The position numbers and the translations under genes are program-made. The notes under the pieces are model-generated. The model searched no databases, was not told the DNA's origin, and saw only the letters and a list, made by a program, of their open reading frames with translations. From the NCBI GenBank assembly GCA_934394515.1, contig CAKRRU010000115.1, forward strand, positions 1 to 7,472: 7,472 nt of DNA, in the 5' to 3' direction. Every line of letters begins with the position of its first letter. Position 1 is the stretch's first letter. Positions 1-6,587 of this stretch are shown in pieces. The DNA comes from an uncultured Acetatifactor sp. (GTDB lineage: Bacteria > Bacillota > Clostridia > Lachnospirales > Lachnospiraceae).

Positions 1-858
1 TTTGGCAGATGTGAGACTGCCGAGAATAACAGAAAGTTTACCGTAGAGATGAAGTCTGTGAATCATCGCTACCTTGACGTGAACATCAAAATGCCGAAGA
101 AGTTGAATTTCTTCGAATCTGCGATCCGCAGTGAATTGAAGAATTATATTTCCAGGGGCAAAGTAGATCTGTTCATTACTTATGAAGATTTTTCCGAGAA
201 TACCTCCAATGTCCGTTACAACAAGGAATTGGCGGCGGAGTATCTGGGATACCTGAAGCAGATGGCCAGTGATTTTGATCTGGATTGTGATATCAGGGTG
301 TCCACCCTGTCGAAGTATCCGGATGTCTTCGTGATGGAAGAACAGGATATCGACGAGGAAGAGCTGTGGAAGGAACTGCAGAGAGCCTTAAAGGGTGCCT
401 GCGAGATGTTTGTACAGACCCGGATCACCGAAGGGGAACATCTTAGGGATGATCTGATCGCGAAGCTGGACGGCATGCTGAAGCTGGTAGATTTCATTAC
501 AGAGCGTTCTCCGCAGATCATTGCGGAATACCGTCAGAGACTGGAAGAGCGGGTGAAGGAACTGCTTTGTGATACCACAGTGGACGAAGGAAGACTTCTC
601 ACGGAAGTGACGATCTTCGCAGACAAGGTGTGCGTGGATGAAGAACTTGTGAGACTGCGCAGCCATATCGAGACCACGAAAAATACGCTGATCGCCGGCG
701 GAAGCATCGGACGAAAACTGGATTTCCTGGCGCAGGAGATGAACCGCGAAGCCAACACGATTCTGTCCAAGTCCAACGACTTAGAGATTTCCAACTGTGC
801 AATTGAACTTAAGACCGAGATCGAGAAGGTCAGAGAGCAGATACAGAATATTGAATAA
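1..858 (+). CDS. yicC: YicC/YloC family endoribonuclease, 5'-truncated by window edge
   Basis: The reading frame is open from base 1 (FGRCETAENNRKF...), so the gene begins upstream. The family usually starts with about seven residues ending in MTG just before this FGR, so only a few codons should be missing. The 285 visible residues fit the usual length of about 290. The N-terminal YicC-like domain shows EMKSVNHRYLDVNIKMP at residues 17-33 and RGKVDLFITYED near 52-63. The C-terminal DUF1732 part shows GRKLDFLAQEMNREANT and SKSNDLEISN, both family hallmarks. Family knowledge: E. coli YicC and B. subtilis YloC are reported metal-dependent endoribonucleases. The cellular targets here are unknown. 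It is first in the visible operon and followed 11 nt later by remA, the same pairing as yloC-remA in B. subtilis. The in-frame ATG at 49 is internal, not the start, because conserved sequence lies upstream of it. Confidence 0.95.
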   Translation, partial: FGRCETAENNRKFTVEMKSVNHRYLDVNIKMPKKLNFFESAIRSELKNYISRGKVDLFITYEDFSENTSNVRYNKELAAEYLGYLKQMASDFDLDCDIRVSTLSKYPDVFVMEEQDIDEEELWKELQRALKGACEMFVQTRITEGEHLRDDLIAKLDGMLKLVDFITERSPQIIAEYRQRLEERVKELLCDTTVDEGRLLTEVTIFADKVCVDEELVRLRSHIETTKNTLIAGGSIGRKLDFLAQEMNREANTILSKSNDLEISNCAIELKTEIEKVREQIQNIE

Positions 859-869
859 AAGGTGAGCAG

Positions 870-1148
870 ATGAACCGACTGATTCATGTGGGATTTGGCA
901 ATATTGTGAATACGGATAAGATCATCGCCATAGTCAGTCCGGAGTCCGCACCAATCAAACGTATGGTGCAGAAAGCAAAAGAAACCGGGCTTGCGATTGA
1001 TGCCACTCAGGGGCGGAAGACGAAATCCGTTCTGGTCATGGAGAACAGTCAGATCGTTCTGTCGGCACTGCTCCCCGAGACAATTGCGGGAAGGGCACAG
1101 GCACTGTGGCCGGACGAAGAAAAAGAGGATAGCGAAGATGGAGAATAA
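870..1148 (+). CDS. remA: RemA family DNA-binding regulator (DUF370)
   Basis: A protein of 92 residues, close to the 85-90 of the family. The core HVGFGNIVNTDKIIAIVSPESAPIKRM (split: GFGNIV at 8-13, SPESAPIKR at about 23-31) and IDATQGRKTKSVLVM match B. subtilis RemA. In that protein the octameric ring binds DNA and activates biofilm matrix and osmoprotection genes. Positions known to matter for DNA binding there (R18, R50, R51 in B. subtilis numbering) are K17, R49 and K50 here, so positive charge is kept. The C-terminal tail (PDEEKEDSEDGE) is acidic and doubles as the gmk ribosome binding region. The start ATG has AAAGGTGAG just upstream. It overlaps gmk by 11 nt, which suggests coupled translation. 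What RemA controls in this organism cannot be read from the window. Confidence 0.95.
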   Translation: MNRLIHVGFGNIVNTDKIIAIVSPESAPIKRMVQKAKETGLAIDATQGRKTKSVLVMENSQIVLSALLPETIAGRAQALWPDEEKEDSEDGE

Positions 1149-1773
1149 AGGAATTTTGATGGTGATCTCCGGATTTTCCGGAGCCGGAAAAGGAACTCTG
1201 GTAAAGAAGCTGTTGTCGGAATATGATAATTATGCATTGTCCATTTCCATGACCACCAGACAGCCCAGAGAAGGTGAGCAGGACGGAAGGGAATATTTCT
1301 TCCGGACCCGAGAACAATTTGAAGAAAATATTGCAAAAAACGGATTTATCGAGTATGCTCAGTATTGTGGCAATTATTACGGAACGCCGAAAGCATATGT
1401 AGAAGAACAGATGAAGGCAGGCAAGGATGTTATTTTAGAGATCGAGATCCAGGGAGCAATGAAAATCAAAGAGCAGTTTCCCGAGAGCCTGTTATTGTTT
1501 GTGACACCGCCCAACGCAGAGGAATTACAGAGGAGACTGGTGGGCAGGGGTACCGAGACAGCGGATGTTATTGCACAGAGACTGACCCGGGCTTATGAAG
1601 AATCAGAAGGCATGGATGCCTATGATTATATAGTAGTGAACGACGATCTGGACGAGTGCGCCGCAGAAGTACAGAAATTTGTACTGGCAGCGAAAAACGA
1701 GCCGTCCCGTCGTGTGGAATTTATCAAAGAGATCAGAGAGGAACTGAAAGGTTTCGCGAAAGGAGCAAAATAA
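1138..1773 (+). CDS. gmk: Guanylate kinase
   Basis: Phosphorylates GMP (and dGMP) to GDP with ATP in the cytoplasm, an essential step of guanine nucleotide synthesis. The 211 residues match the usual 200-210. The P-loop SGFSGAGKGT is at 11-20 with K18. The GMP-binding segment TTRQPREGE is at 39-47, followed by DGREYFF. GNYYGT is at 78-83, EIEIQGA at 101-107, and the arginine-rich lid RRLVGRGTE at 132-140. ATG 1138 is chosen because AGAGGA lies 8 nt upstream and the conserved GILMVISG begins right after. The longer frame starting at 991 runs through remA codons and is not real. It sits between remA and rpoZ, as in B. subtilis, and its last codons carry the AAAGGAG that serves rpoZ. Link to (p)ppGpp control of GMK in Bacillota is family knowledge, not visible here. 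Confidence 0.98.
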   Translation: MENKGILMVISGFSGAGKGTLVKKLLSEYDNYALSISMTTRQPREGEQDGREYFFRTREQFEENIAKNGFIEYAQYCGNYYGTPKAYVEEQMKAGKDVILEIEIQGAMKIKEQFPESLLLFVTPPNAEELQRRLVGRGTETADVIAQRLTRAYEESEGMDAYDYIVVNDDLDECAAEVQKFVLAAKNEPSRRVEFIKEIREELKGFAKGAK

Positions 1774-1774
1774 A

Positions 1775-2014
1775 ATGTTACATCCCTCTTATACCGACTT
1801 AATGAAAGTAGTAAACAGCGAGGTAGAACCCGGAGAAGCACCTGTAGTTAACAGTCGTTATTCTATCGTTATGGCAACTGCCAAGAGAGCAAGACAGATC
1901 ATCGCAGGAGATGAACCGTTGGTAACCGCAAAGGTTGATAAGCCCCTGTCCATCGCAGTAGAGGAGCTGAATCAGGGTAAGATCAAGATCCTCGGAGATG
2001 ATGAGGAAGCATAA
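1775..2014 (+). CDS. rpoZ: DNA-directed RNA polymerase omega subunit
   Basis: A small 79-residue protein that helps fold and stabilise the beta-prime subunit of RNA polymerase. The hallmark omega segment SRYSIVMATAKRARQII is at about 27-43, preceded by MLHPSYTDLM and followed by KPLSIAVEELNQGKI, the usual C-terminal helix. The tail GDDEEA is acidic. ATG 1775 lies 1 nt after the gmk stop and is served by AAAGGAG at 1759-1765 inside the end of gmk, so translation is probably coupled. The gmk-rpoZ pair is one of the most stable gene pairs in bacteria, which supports the call. Compared with many Bacillota omega proteins it has a few extra residues (SEVEPGEAPVVN) before the SRYS core. Confidence 0.96.
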   Translation: MLHPSYTDLMKVVNSEVEPGEAPVVNSRYSIVMATAKRARQIIAGDEPLVTAKVDKPLSIAVEELNQGKIKILGDDEEA

Positions 2015-2019
2015 AACGC

Positions 2020-3348
2020 ATGAAGATATTATTTGTATCCCTGGGTTGTGACAAGAATCTTGTCGATTCCGAGAAGATGCTTGGCATGCTCCAGGAAAAA
2101 GGTTATACCTTCACGGACGATGAGGCAGAGGCAGACGCAGTAGTCGTTAATACCTGCTGCTTTATCGGCGATGCCAAGGAAGAAAGTATCAATACGTTAT
2201 TGCAGATGGGAGAGCTGAAGGACAGCGGGCAGATTAAAGCCCTGATCGCCGCAGGCTGTCTGGCACAGCGTTACCGCGAGGAGATCCAGAAGGAAATCCC
2301 CCAGGTGGATGCTATTATCGGAACCACTGCCATCGACGAGATCGTGGCCGCACTGGAAGAAATCCTGGCAGGCCGGAAACAGAATCACTATGAAGATATT
2401 AATGCCGCCCCTGTGACAGAGACGAATAGAGTTGTCACTACAGGCGGACATTTTGCGTATCTGAAAATTGCAGAGGGCTGTGATAAGCACTGCACCTACT
2501 GCATTATTCCGAAGGTCAGAGGCAATTACCGCAGTGTGCCCATGGAGAGCCTGTTAAAAGAAGCCGCAGAACTGGCAGACAAGGGTGTTCGGGAACTGAT
2601 TCTGGTAGCCCAGGAGACTACATTGTACGGTGTGGATCTGTATGGCAGGAAAGAGCTGCCGAGACTTCTGCATGAACTGGCACAGATCCCCGGCATTTAC
2701 TGGATCCGCATTTTGTACTGCTATCCGGAGGAAATCACGGAGGAACTGATCGATGCTATTGCTGCAGAGCCTAAGGTCTGCAATTATCTGGATATTCCTA
2801 TCCAGCATGCTTCCGACAATGTGTTAAAGCGTATGGGAAGACGTACCGATCAGGCAGAACTCCGTGCTATTATCGGCAGACTTCGGGAGAAGATTCCCGA
2901 TATCTGTCTGAGAACCACATTGATCAGCGGATTCCCCGGAGAGACACAGGAGGATTTCGAAGAACTGTATCGTTTTGTGAATGAGATGGAATTCGACCGC
3001 CTGGGTGTATTCCCTTATTCTCAGGAGGAAGATACTCCCGCAGCGACCATGGAAGATCAGGTTCCTCAGGAGGTAAAGGAATTCCGCAGAGATGAACTGA
3101 TGGAATTGCAGCAGGCTATCGCTTTTGACAAAGCAGAGGATATGGTAGGCCGTGTGCTGACTGTAATGATCGAGGGAAAGGTTGCGGACGAAGAGACCTA
3201 TGTAGCCAGAACCTACAGGGATGCCCCTAATGTGGACGGTTATCTGTTTGTAAATACTTCAGCGAATCTGATGACAGGGGACTTTGTAAAGGTACTGGTC
3301 ACGGATTCCAATGAATATGATCTGATAGGAGAGATATACCATGAGTAA
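2020..3348 (+). CDS. rimO: Ribosomal protein S12 (uS12) methylthiotransferase RimO
   Basis: A radical-SAM enzyme that adds a methylthio group to the beta carbon of a conserved aspartate in ribosomal protein uS12. The 442 residues match the family. The N-terminal cluster domain has C10 (SLGCDKNLVDSEKMLG), C46 (VVNTCCFIGDAKEESI) and C80 (AAGCLAQRY), the ligands of the auxiliary 4Fe-4S cluster. The radical-SAM motif CDKHCTYCIIP supplies C154, C158 and C161. The following KVRGNYRS and the start MKILFVSLGCDKNLVD are RimO-like and separate it from the tRNA enzyme MiaB, whose motif continues as in CIVPYTRGRERS. The last 65 or so residues form the TRAM-type domain. The start ATG has GAGGAAG about 10 nt upstream, inside the end of rpoZ. 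It overlaps pgsA by 8 nt. Confidence 0.97.
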   Translation: MKILFVSLGCDKNLVDSEKMLGMLQEKGYTFTDDEAEADAVVVNTCCFIGDAKEESINTLLQMGELKDSGQIKALIAAGCLAQRYREEIQKEIPQVDAIIGTTAIDEIVAALEEILAGRKQNHYEDINAAPVTETNRVVTTGGHFAYLKIAEGCDKHCTYCIIPKVRGNYRSVPMESLLKEAAELADKGVRELILVAQETTLYGVDLYGRKELPRLLHELAQIPGIYWIRILYCYPEEITEELIDAIAAEPKVCNYLDIPIQHASDNVLKRMGRRTDQAELRAIIGRLREKIPDICLRTTLISGFPGETQEDFEELYRFVNEMEFDRLGVFPYSQEEDTPAATMEDQVPQEVKEFRRDELMELQQAIAFDKAEDMVGRVLTVMIEGKVADEETYVARTYRDAPNVDGYLFVNTSANLMTGDFVKVLVTDSNEYDLIGEIYHE

Positions 3349-3904
3349 AATGAATCTTCCCAATAAGCTGACTATTTTCCGTGTTATTCTGATCGTGCCG
3401 TTTATTATCCTGTTACTGGGAGGACAGGCCGGATGGTTTGGCGATAATACTTTCGTGACAGATATGATCGCACTGGCTATTTTTATTATTGCCAGTCTGA
3501 CAGATATGATCGATGGAAAGATTGCGAGAAAATATAATCTGATCACAGACTTCGGAAAGTTCATGGATCCGCTGGCTGACAAGCTGTTGGTTTGCTCTGC
3601 CATGATCGCACTGATCGAGATGAACCGCATCCCTTCCTGGGTGGTTATCATCATCATCGCCAGAGAGTTCATTATCAGCGGTTTCCGCCTGATTGCTTCC
3701 GACAACGGCGTAGTCATTGCCGCAAGCTACTGGGGCAAATTCAAGACCACCTTCCAGATGGTCATGATCTGCCTGATGATCGCCAACTTCCCACAGTTAC
3801 AGATCCTGACGGACATTATTATGTGGATCGCACTGATTCTCACGGTGGTGTCTTTAATCGATTATCTGGTAAAGAACAAGGATGTAATGAAGAATACGAA
3901 GTAA
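3341..3904 (+). CDS. pgsA: CDP-diacylglycerol-glycerol-3-phosphate 3-phosphatidyltransferase
   Basis: An integral membrane enzyme that joins CDP-diacylglycerol and glycerol-3-phosphate to give phosphatidylglycerophosphate, the first committed step to phosphatidylglycerol and cardiolipin. The CDP-alcohol phosphotransferase signature is complete: D55, D58, G59, A62, R63, G72, D76 and D80 (TDMIDGKIAR ... FGKFMDPLADK). The start NLPNKLTIFRVILIVPF is typical of PgsA. Hydrophobic segments near 12-27, 40-53, 84-92, 99-107, 138-150 and 156-174 fit a multi-pass protein. The 187 residues are normal. ATG 3341 has AGGAGA 8 nt upstream within rimO and overlaps the rimO stop by 8 nt. In B. subtilis pgsA also directly precedes cinA and recA. 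Confidence 0.97.
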   Translation: MSKMNLPNKLTIFRVILIVPFIILLLGGQAGWFGDNTFVTDMIALAIFIIASLTDMIDGKIARKYNLITDFGKFMDPLADKLLVCSAMIALIEMNRIPSWVVIIIIAREFIISGFRLIASDNGVVIAASYWGKFKTTFQMVMICLMIANFPQLQILTDIIMWIALILTVVSLIDYLVKNKDVMKNTK

Positions 3905-3935
3905 AAGTTTTATTTCATCGAAAGGCGGTAAAAAT

Positions 3936-5201
3936 ATGACAGCTGAGATCATCTGTGTGGGTACCGAAATATTACTTGGAAACATTGTAAATACCAATGC
4001 ATCCTATCTGGCGGAAAAGCTGGCTGGAGTCGGGCTTGACTGCTATTATCAGACAGTAGTGGGAGATAATGCGGAGAGACTGGCAGGTGTTTTGAAGTGC
4101 GCAATGGAACGCTCTGATGTAATTTTGCTGTCCGGCGGACTGGGACCTACGGAAGACGATCTGACCAAAGAAACGGTAGCACAGGTCTGCGGTAAACAAT
4201 TGTCGGTGGATGATCGCAGCATGGAGCGGATCGCAGAGTTTTTCGCTGCGAGAGATCTGCAGCCGACAGAAAATAACTGGAAACAGGCTATGGTGCCGGA
4301 CGGTGCAAAAGTGCTGGATAATGACAACGGAACAGCACCCGGTATCATTATTGAAAAAGGGAAAAACCGTATCGTCCTGCTTCCCGGCCCGCCCGCAGAA
4401 CTGATTCCGATGTTCGAACAGCAGGTATTGCCTTATCTGGACGAACTTACTCCGGGGACGATCTGTTCCCAGATGGTGAAAGTATGCGGTGTGCCGGAAA
4501 GCCAGGTGGAGGATACCCTGAAGGATCTGATCGATGGACAGACGAATCCTACCATTGCAACTTATGCCAAGACAGGAGAAGTACATATCCGTGTGACGGC
4601 TTCCGGGGAAACTGTAAAAGCAGCCGGAAAAGCAATCAAACCCGTAGTAAAGGAACTGAAATCCCGTTTCGGAGGAGATATTTACAGTACCAAGGCGGAG
4701 ACCACGCTGGAAATGGCAGTGGCGGATCTGCTGTTGGCAAATAAACTGACGGTGACAACGGCAGAGTCCTGCACCGGGGGGATGGTCGCTGCAAGGATCA
4801 TTAACGTACCCGGGGTATCGGAATGCTATAAGGCAGGCCTGGTGACTTATTCCAATAAGGCAAAACGGAAATTCCTGGGAGTGCGTAAGAGCACACTGGA
4901 CAAATACGGTGCAGTCAGCAGCAAGACCGCCGGAGAGATGGCAAAGGGAGCAGCACTTTTGATGAAATCGGATGTGTCCGTGGCTGTGACAGGAATCGCC
5001 GGACCGGACGGCGGAACCGAGGAAAAGCCTGTAGGCCTGGTATATATCGGATGTAGCGTAAAGGGAGAGGTTACGGTAAAAGAGTATCATTTCTCAGGAA
5101 CCCGAAGCCAGATCAGAGAGGCATCCACCTCTGCGGCGCTGATCCTCATGCGCAGCTGTATCCTGAAATACTTCAGTAAAGTTACATTTGGCAAAAAGTA
5201 A
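3936..5201 (+). CDS. cinA: CinA family protein: MoaB-like domain plus nicotinamide-nucleotide amidohydrolase
   Basis: A two-domain cytoplasmic protein of 421 residues, the usual full length. The N-terminal COG1058 domain (about 1-170) is related to molybdopterin-binding MoaB/MogA and in characterised members hydrolyses ADP-ribose. It shows AEIICVGTEILLGNIVNTN, SGGLGPTEDD at 66-75 and LLPGPPAEL at 148-156. A linker region follows. The C-terminal PncC domain (about 255-415) converts NMN to nicotinate mononucleotide and ammonia in pyridine nucleotide salvage. It shows TAESCTGG with the predicted catalytic S278, and AVTGIAGPDGGTEEKPVG at 350-367. ATG 3936 has AAAGGCGG 7 nt upstream. The 31-nt gap after pgsA contains no promoter or terminator, so it is probably the last gene of the long operon. 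The family was first linked to competence because cinA is often cotranscribed with recA. Here a probable terminator and a separate recA promoter lie between them. Confidence 0.97.
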   Translation: MTAEIICVGTEILLGNIVNTNASYLAEKLAGVGLDCYYQTVVGDNAERLAGVLKCAMERSDVILLSGGLGPTEDDLTKETVAQVCGKQLSVDDRSMERIAEFFAARDLQPTENNWKQAMVPDGAKVLDNDNGTAPGIIIEKGKNRIVLLPGPPAELIPMFEQQVLPYLDELTPGTICSQMVKVCGVPESQVEDTLKDLIDGQTNPTIATYAKTGEVHIRVTASGETVKAAGKAIKPVVKELKSRFGGDIYSTKAETTLEMAVADLLLANKLTVTTAESCTGGMVAARIINVPGVSECYKAGLVTYSNKAKRKFLGVRKSTLDKYGAVSSKTAGEMAKGAALLMKSDVSVAVTGIAGPDGGTEEKPVGLVYIGCSVKGEVTVKEYHFSGTRSQIREASTSAALILMRSCILKYFSKVTFGKK

Positions 5202-5217
5202 CAAAAAAATAATTTGT

Positions 5218-5331
5218 GAGATACCCTCAAAACAGAGGGGGACAAAATTGTAGATAGTGCCGAAAACTTTAGAAATGTATCATGCATCCTTGCGGGAAGT
5301 GGGGAAGTGTGATACATTCTTTTTGTATCTT
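5218..5331 (+). other. Nested and alternative inverted repeats after cinA (possible structured RNA)
   Basis: Seen in sequence: GAGATAC (5218-5224) can pair with GTATCTT (5325-5331). Inside this closing stem sit CCCTC/GAGGG (5224-5228 with 5235-5239, 6-nt loop) and a long hairpin at 5274-5318. The 5-mer GATAC occurs at 5220 and 5311, and its complement GTATC at 5277 and 5325, so each GATAC can pair with either GTATC. The arrangement would allow competing folds, as in attenuators. It matches no riboswitch class I recognise, and the stretch may simply be a 3' untranslated region with chance pairings. Confidence 0.25.
5274..5324 (+). terminator. Probable Rho-independent terminator of the yicC-cinA operon
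   Basis: AATGTATCA (5274-5282) is perfectly complementary to TGATACATT (5310-5318). Two G-T pairs and one C-G pair extend the stem to 12 pairs (5274-5285 with 5307-5318). The stem is followed at once by CTTTTTG, a short T-run. It lies about 70 nt after the cinA stop and ahead of the separate recA promoter, the right place for an operon end. The stem is AT-rich, the loop long (about 21 nt) and the T-run only five, so termination may be partial. Confidence 0.5.
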
Positions 5332-5337
5332 GATCTT

Positions 5338-5436
5338 ATGACCCACAACATATCTGCCATTTCTGATCATCGACAGCTCAGGCATTCGCCAAAATTTCAG
5401 ACGATCATCGGAACGAAAAAAGGAGGAATGCTATGA
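5338..5436 (+). CDS. Doubtful small ORF of 32 codons between cinA and recA
   Basis: An open frame from ATG 5338 to TGA 5434-5436 would encode a basic peptide (begins MTHNISAISDHRQ, ends GTKKGGML). I recognise no family. There is no convincing ribosome binding site before the ATG and no obvious promoter, and the frame is short enough to occur by chance. A second frame in the same stretch is also open (from 5367 to the stop at 5445), which argues against either being strongly selected. Its end overlaps the mini-ORF at 5433 by ATGA, a coupling-like arrangement. Treat as hypothetical at best. Confidence 0.12.
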   Translation: MTHNISAISDHRQLRHSPKFQTIIGTKKGGML

Positions 5437-5467
5437 GGGAGTTTTAATGGACATAAAACAGGTATAA
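5418..5467 (+). other. Strong Shine-Dalgarno followed by two mini-ORFs (MREF, MDIKQV)
   Basis: AAAAGGAGGA (5418-5427) is the best ribosome binding sequence in the window outside the gene starts. Six nt after GGAGG comes ATG 5433, giving MREF and a TAA at 5445-5447. The TAATG overlap starts a second mini-ORF at 5447, MDIKQV, ending at TAA 5465-5467. GAGGGAG lies 5 nt before this second ATG. The stop overlaps a TATAAT. This could be a leader-peptide arrangement or the remnant of a lost gene start. If recA transcription begins near 5515, these codons are not in the main recA mRNA. Confidence 0.2.
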
Positions 5468-5468
5468 T
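5463..5468 (+). promoter_or_regulatory. Isolated TATAAT, possible secondary -10 upstream of recA
   Basis: A perfect TATAAT at 5463-5468, but the bases 16-18 nt upstream (around AGTTTT at 5440-5445) are a poor -35 match and there is no TG extension. It could be a weak extra recA promoter that escapes most of the LexA control, or chance in an AT-rich stretch. Confidence 0.2.
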
Positions 5469-5479
5469 AAAAATAGACA

Positions 5480-5508
5480 TTGACAAACACGAACAAATGT
5501 TTTATCCT
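5480..5508 (+). promoter_or_regulatory. Main recA-recX promoter (sigma-A type)
   Basis: A perfect -35 TTGACA at 5480-5485 is followed after 17 bp by TATCCT at 5503-5508 (4 of 6 consensus bases). The expected transcription start is near 5515, giving a leader of about 40 nt before the recA ATG. One LexA box fills the space between -35 and -10, and another covers the start region, so repression by blocking RNA polymerase is the natural reading. Confidence 0.8.
5490..5503 (+). promoter_or_regulatory. LexA (SOS) box 1, between -35 and -10 of recA
   Basis: CGAACAAATGTTTT matches the Bacillus-type SOS consensus CGAACRNRYGTTYC at 13 of 14 positions; only the last base differs. It lies in the promoter spacer and touches the -10 element, where LexA binding would exclude RNA polymerase. 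RecA-stimulated LexA self-cleavage would release it, so recA would induce its own synthesis after DNA damage. Confidence 0.85.
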
Positions 5509-5519
5509 AAATAAAAAGC

Positions 5520-5533
5520 AGAACATTTGTTCC
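5520..5533 (+). promoter_or_regulatory. LexA (SOS) box 2, at the recA transcription start region
   Basis: AGAACATTTGTTCC contains the GAAC-N4-GTTC palindrome and matches the Bacillus-type consensus at 12 of 14 positions. Its centre is 30 bp from that of box 1, close to three turns of the helix, so two LexA dimers would sit on nearly the same face. It lies just after the expected transcription start, upstream of the recA ribosome binding site. Confidence 0.75.
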
Positions 5534-5554
5534 TTAAACAAAAAGGAGATTGAC

Positions 5555-6583
5555 ATGGAAAAAGACGATAAGCTTAAAGCATTGGATGCGGCGCTGAGCC
5601 AGATTGAGAAGCAGTACGGAAAGGGCGCGGTGATGAAGCTGGGAGATCCCACGGCGCAGATGAATGTGGAGACGATTCCCACCGGTTCTTTAAGTTTGGA
5701 TATAGCATTGGGACTGGGCGGTATTCCCAAGGGACGAATCATTGAAATCTACGGACCGGAATCCAGTGGTAAGACTACTGTTACCTTACATATGATCGCA
5801 GAAGTACAGAAGAGAGGCGGCATTGCCGGATTTATTGATGCGGAGCATGCACTTGATCCCGTCTATGCGAAGAATATCGGTGTAGATATTGACAACCTTT
5901 ATATTTCCCAGCCGGACAACGGGGAACAGGCACTGGAGATCACGGAGACCATGGTACGTTCCGGCGCAATTGACATTATTGTAGTGGACTCTGTAGCCGC
6001 ACTGGTACCCAAGGCCGAGATCGATGGAGATATGGGAGACAGCCATGTAGGCTTACAGGCACGACTGATGTCCCAGGCACTGCGTAAGCTGACCGCTGTG
6101 ATCAGCAAGTCCAACTGTACTGTTATCTTTATCAATCAGCTGCGTGAGAAGGTAGGTGTCATGTTCGGCAACCCTGAGACTACTACCGGTGGACGTGCCC
6201 TGAAGTTTTATTCCTCTGTAAGACTGGATGTCAGAAGGATCGAAGCATTGAAGCAGGGCGGTGAAGTAATCGGTAACCGTACCCGCGTCAAGGTCGTAAA
6301 GAATAAGATCGCACCTCCTTTCAAGGAAGCGGAGTTTGACATTATGTTCGGAGAGGGTATCTCTATGGTAGGAGATATTCTGGATCTGGCAGCCAGCTGT
6401 GACGTTGTAGCCAAGTCAGGTGCATGGTATGCCTATGAGGGCAACAAGATCGGACAGGGCAGAGAGAATGCAAAGCAGTATCTGAAAGATAACCCTGCTG
6501 TCTGTGATGAAATCGCAGAGAAGGTCAGAGAACATTACGGATTAAAGAAAGACATCACTGCCGCAGCAGAGAAAGAAGAGTAA
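5555..6583 (+). CDS. recA: RecA recombinase
   Basis: Forms ATP-dependent filaments on single-stranded DNA for strand exchange, and triggers LexA cleavage in the SOS response. 342 residues, normal length. Walker A GPESSGKT is at 67-74 with K73. The catalytic glutamate is E97 in DAEHALD, and Walker B IIVVDS is at 141-146 with D145. Loop 1 ([16 protein letters not shown]) is at about 155-170, and loop 2, which contacts DNA, covers [20 protein letters not shown] (195-214). The C-terminal tail is short and acidic (AAAEKEE). ATG 5555 is chosen because AAGGAG at 5543-5548 is 6 nt upstream and [24 protein letters not shown] is a normal RecA start. The in-frame TTG at 5480 is the -35 element, not a start. 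It is followed 4 nt later by recX and controlled by two LexA boxes. Confidence 0.99.
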   Translation: MEKDDKLKALDAALSQIEKQYGKGAVMKLGDPTAQMNVETIPTGSLSLDIALGLGGIPKGRIIEIYGPESSGKTTVTLHMIAEVQKRGGIAGFIDAEHALDPVYAKNIGVDIDNLYISQPDNGEQALEITETMVRSGAIDIIVVDSVAALVPKAEIDGDMGDSHVGLQARLMSQALRKLTAVISKSNCTVIFINQLREKVGVMFGNPETTTGGRALKFYSSVRLDVRRIEALKQGGEVIGNRTRVKVVKNKIAPPFKEAEFDIMFGEGISMVGDILDLAASCDVVAKSGAWYAYEGNKIGQGRENAKQYLKDNPAVCDEIAEKVREHYGLKKDITAAAEKEE

Positions 6584-6587
6584 CTCC

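Noticed and set aside
991..1137. N-terminal extension of Gmk from 991
   Set aside because: The extra 49 codons are remA read in another frame; ATG 1138 has a good ribosome binding site and the conserved start.
1167..1183. CTCCGGA-TTT-TCCGGAG inverted repeat in gmk
   Set aside because: TCCGGA is itself palindromic and encodes the repeated Ser-Gly of the P-loop, so the repeat is explained by coding.
3972..5090. Long minus-strand open frame (372 codons) opposite cinA
   Set aside because: It lies wholly within cinA, whose domains and motifs are clear. The antisense product is rich in Cys, His and Phe with no recognisable domain, and no promoter or ribosome binding site precedes it.
5480..5554. 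N-terminal extension of RecA from TTG 5480
   Set aside because: The TTG is part of the TTGACA -35 element, the extension would span the promoter and both LexA boxes, and AAGGAG sits correctly before ATG 5555.
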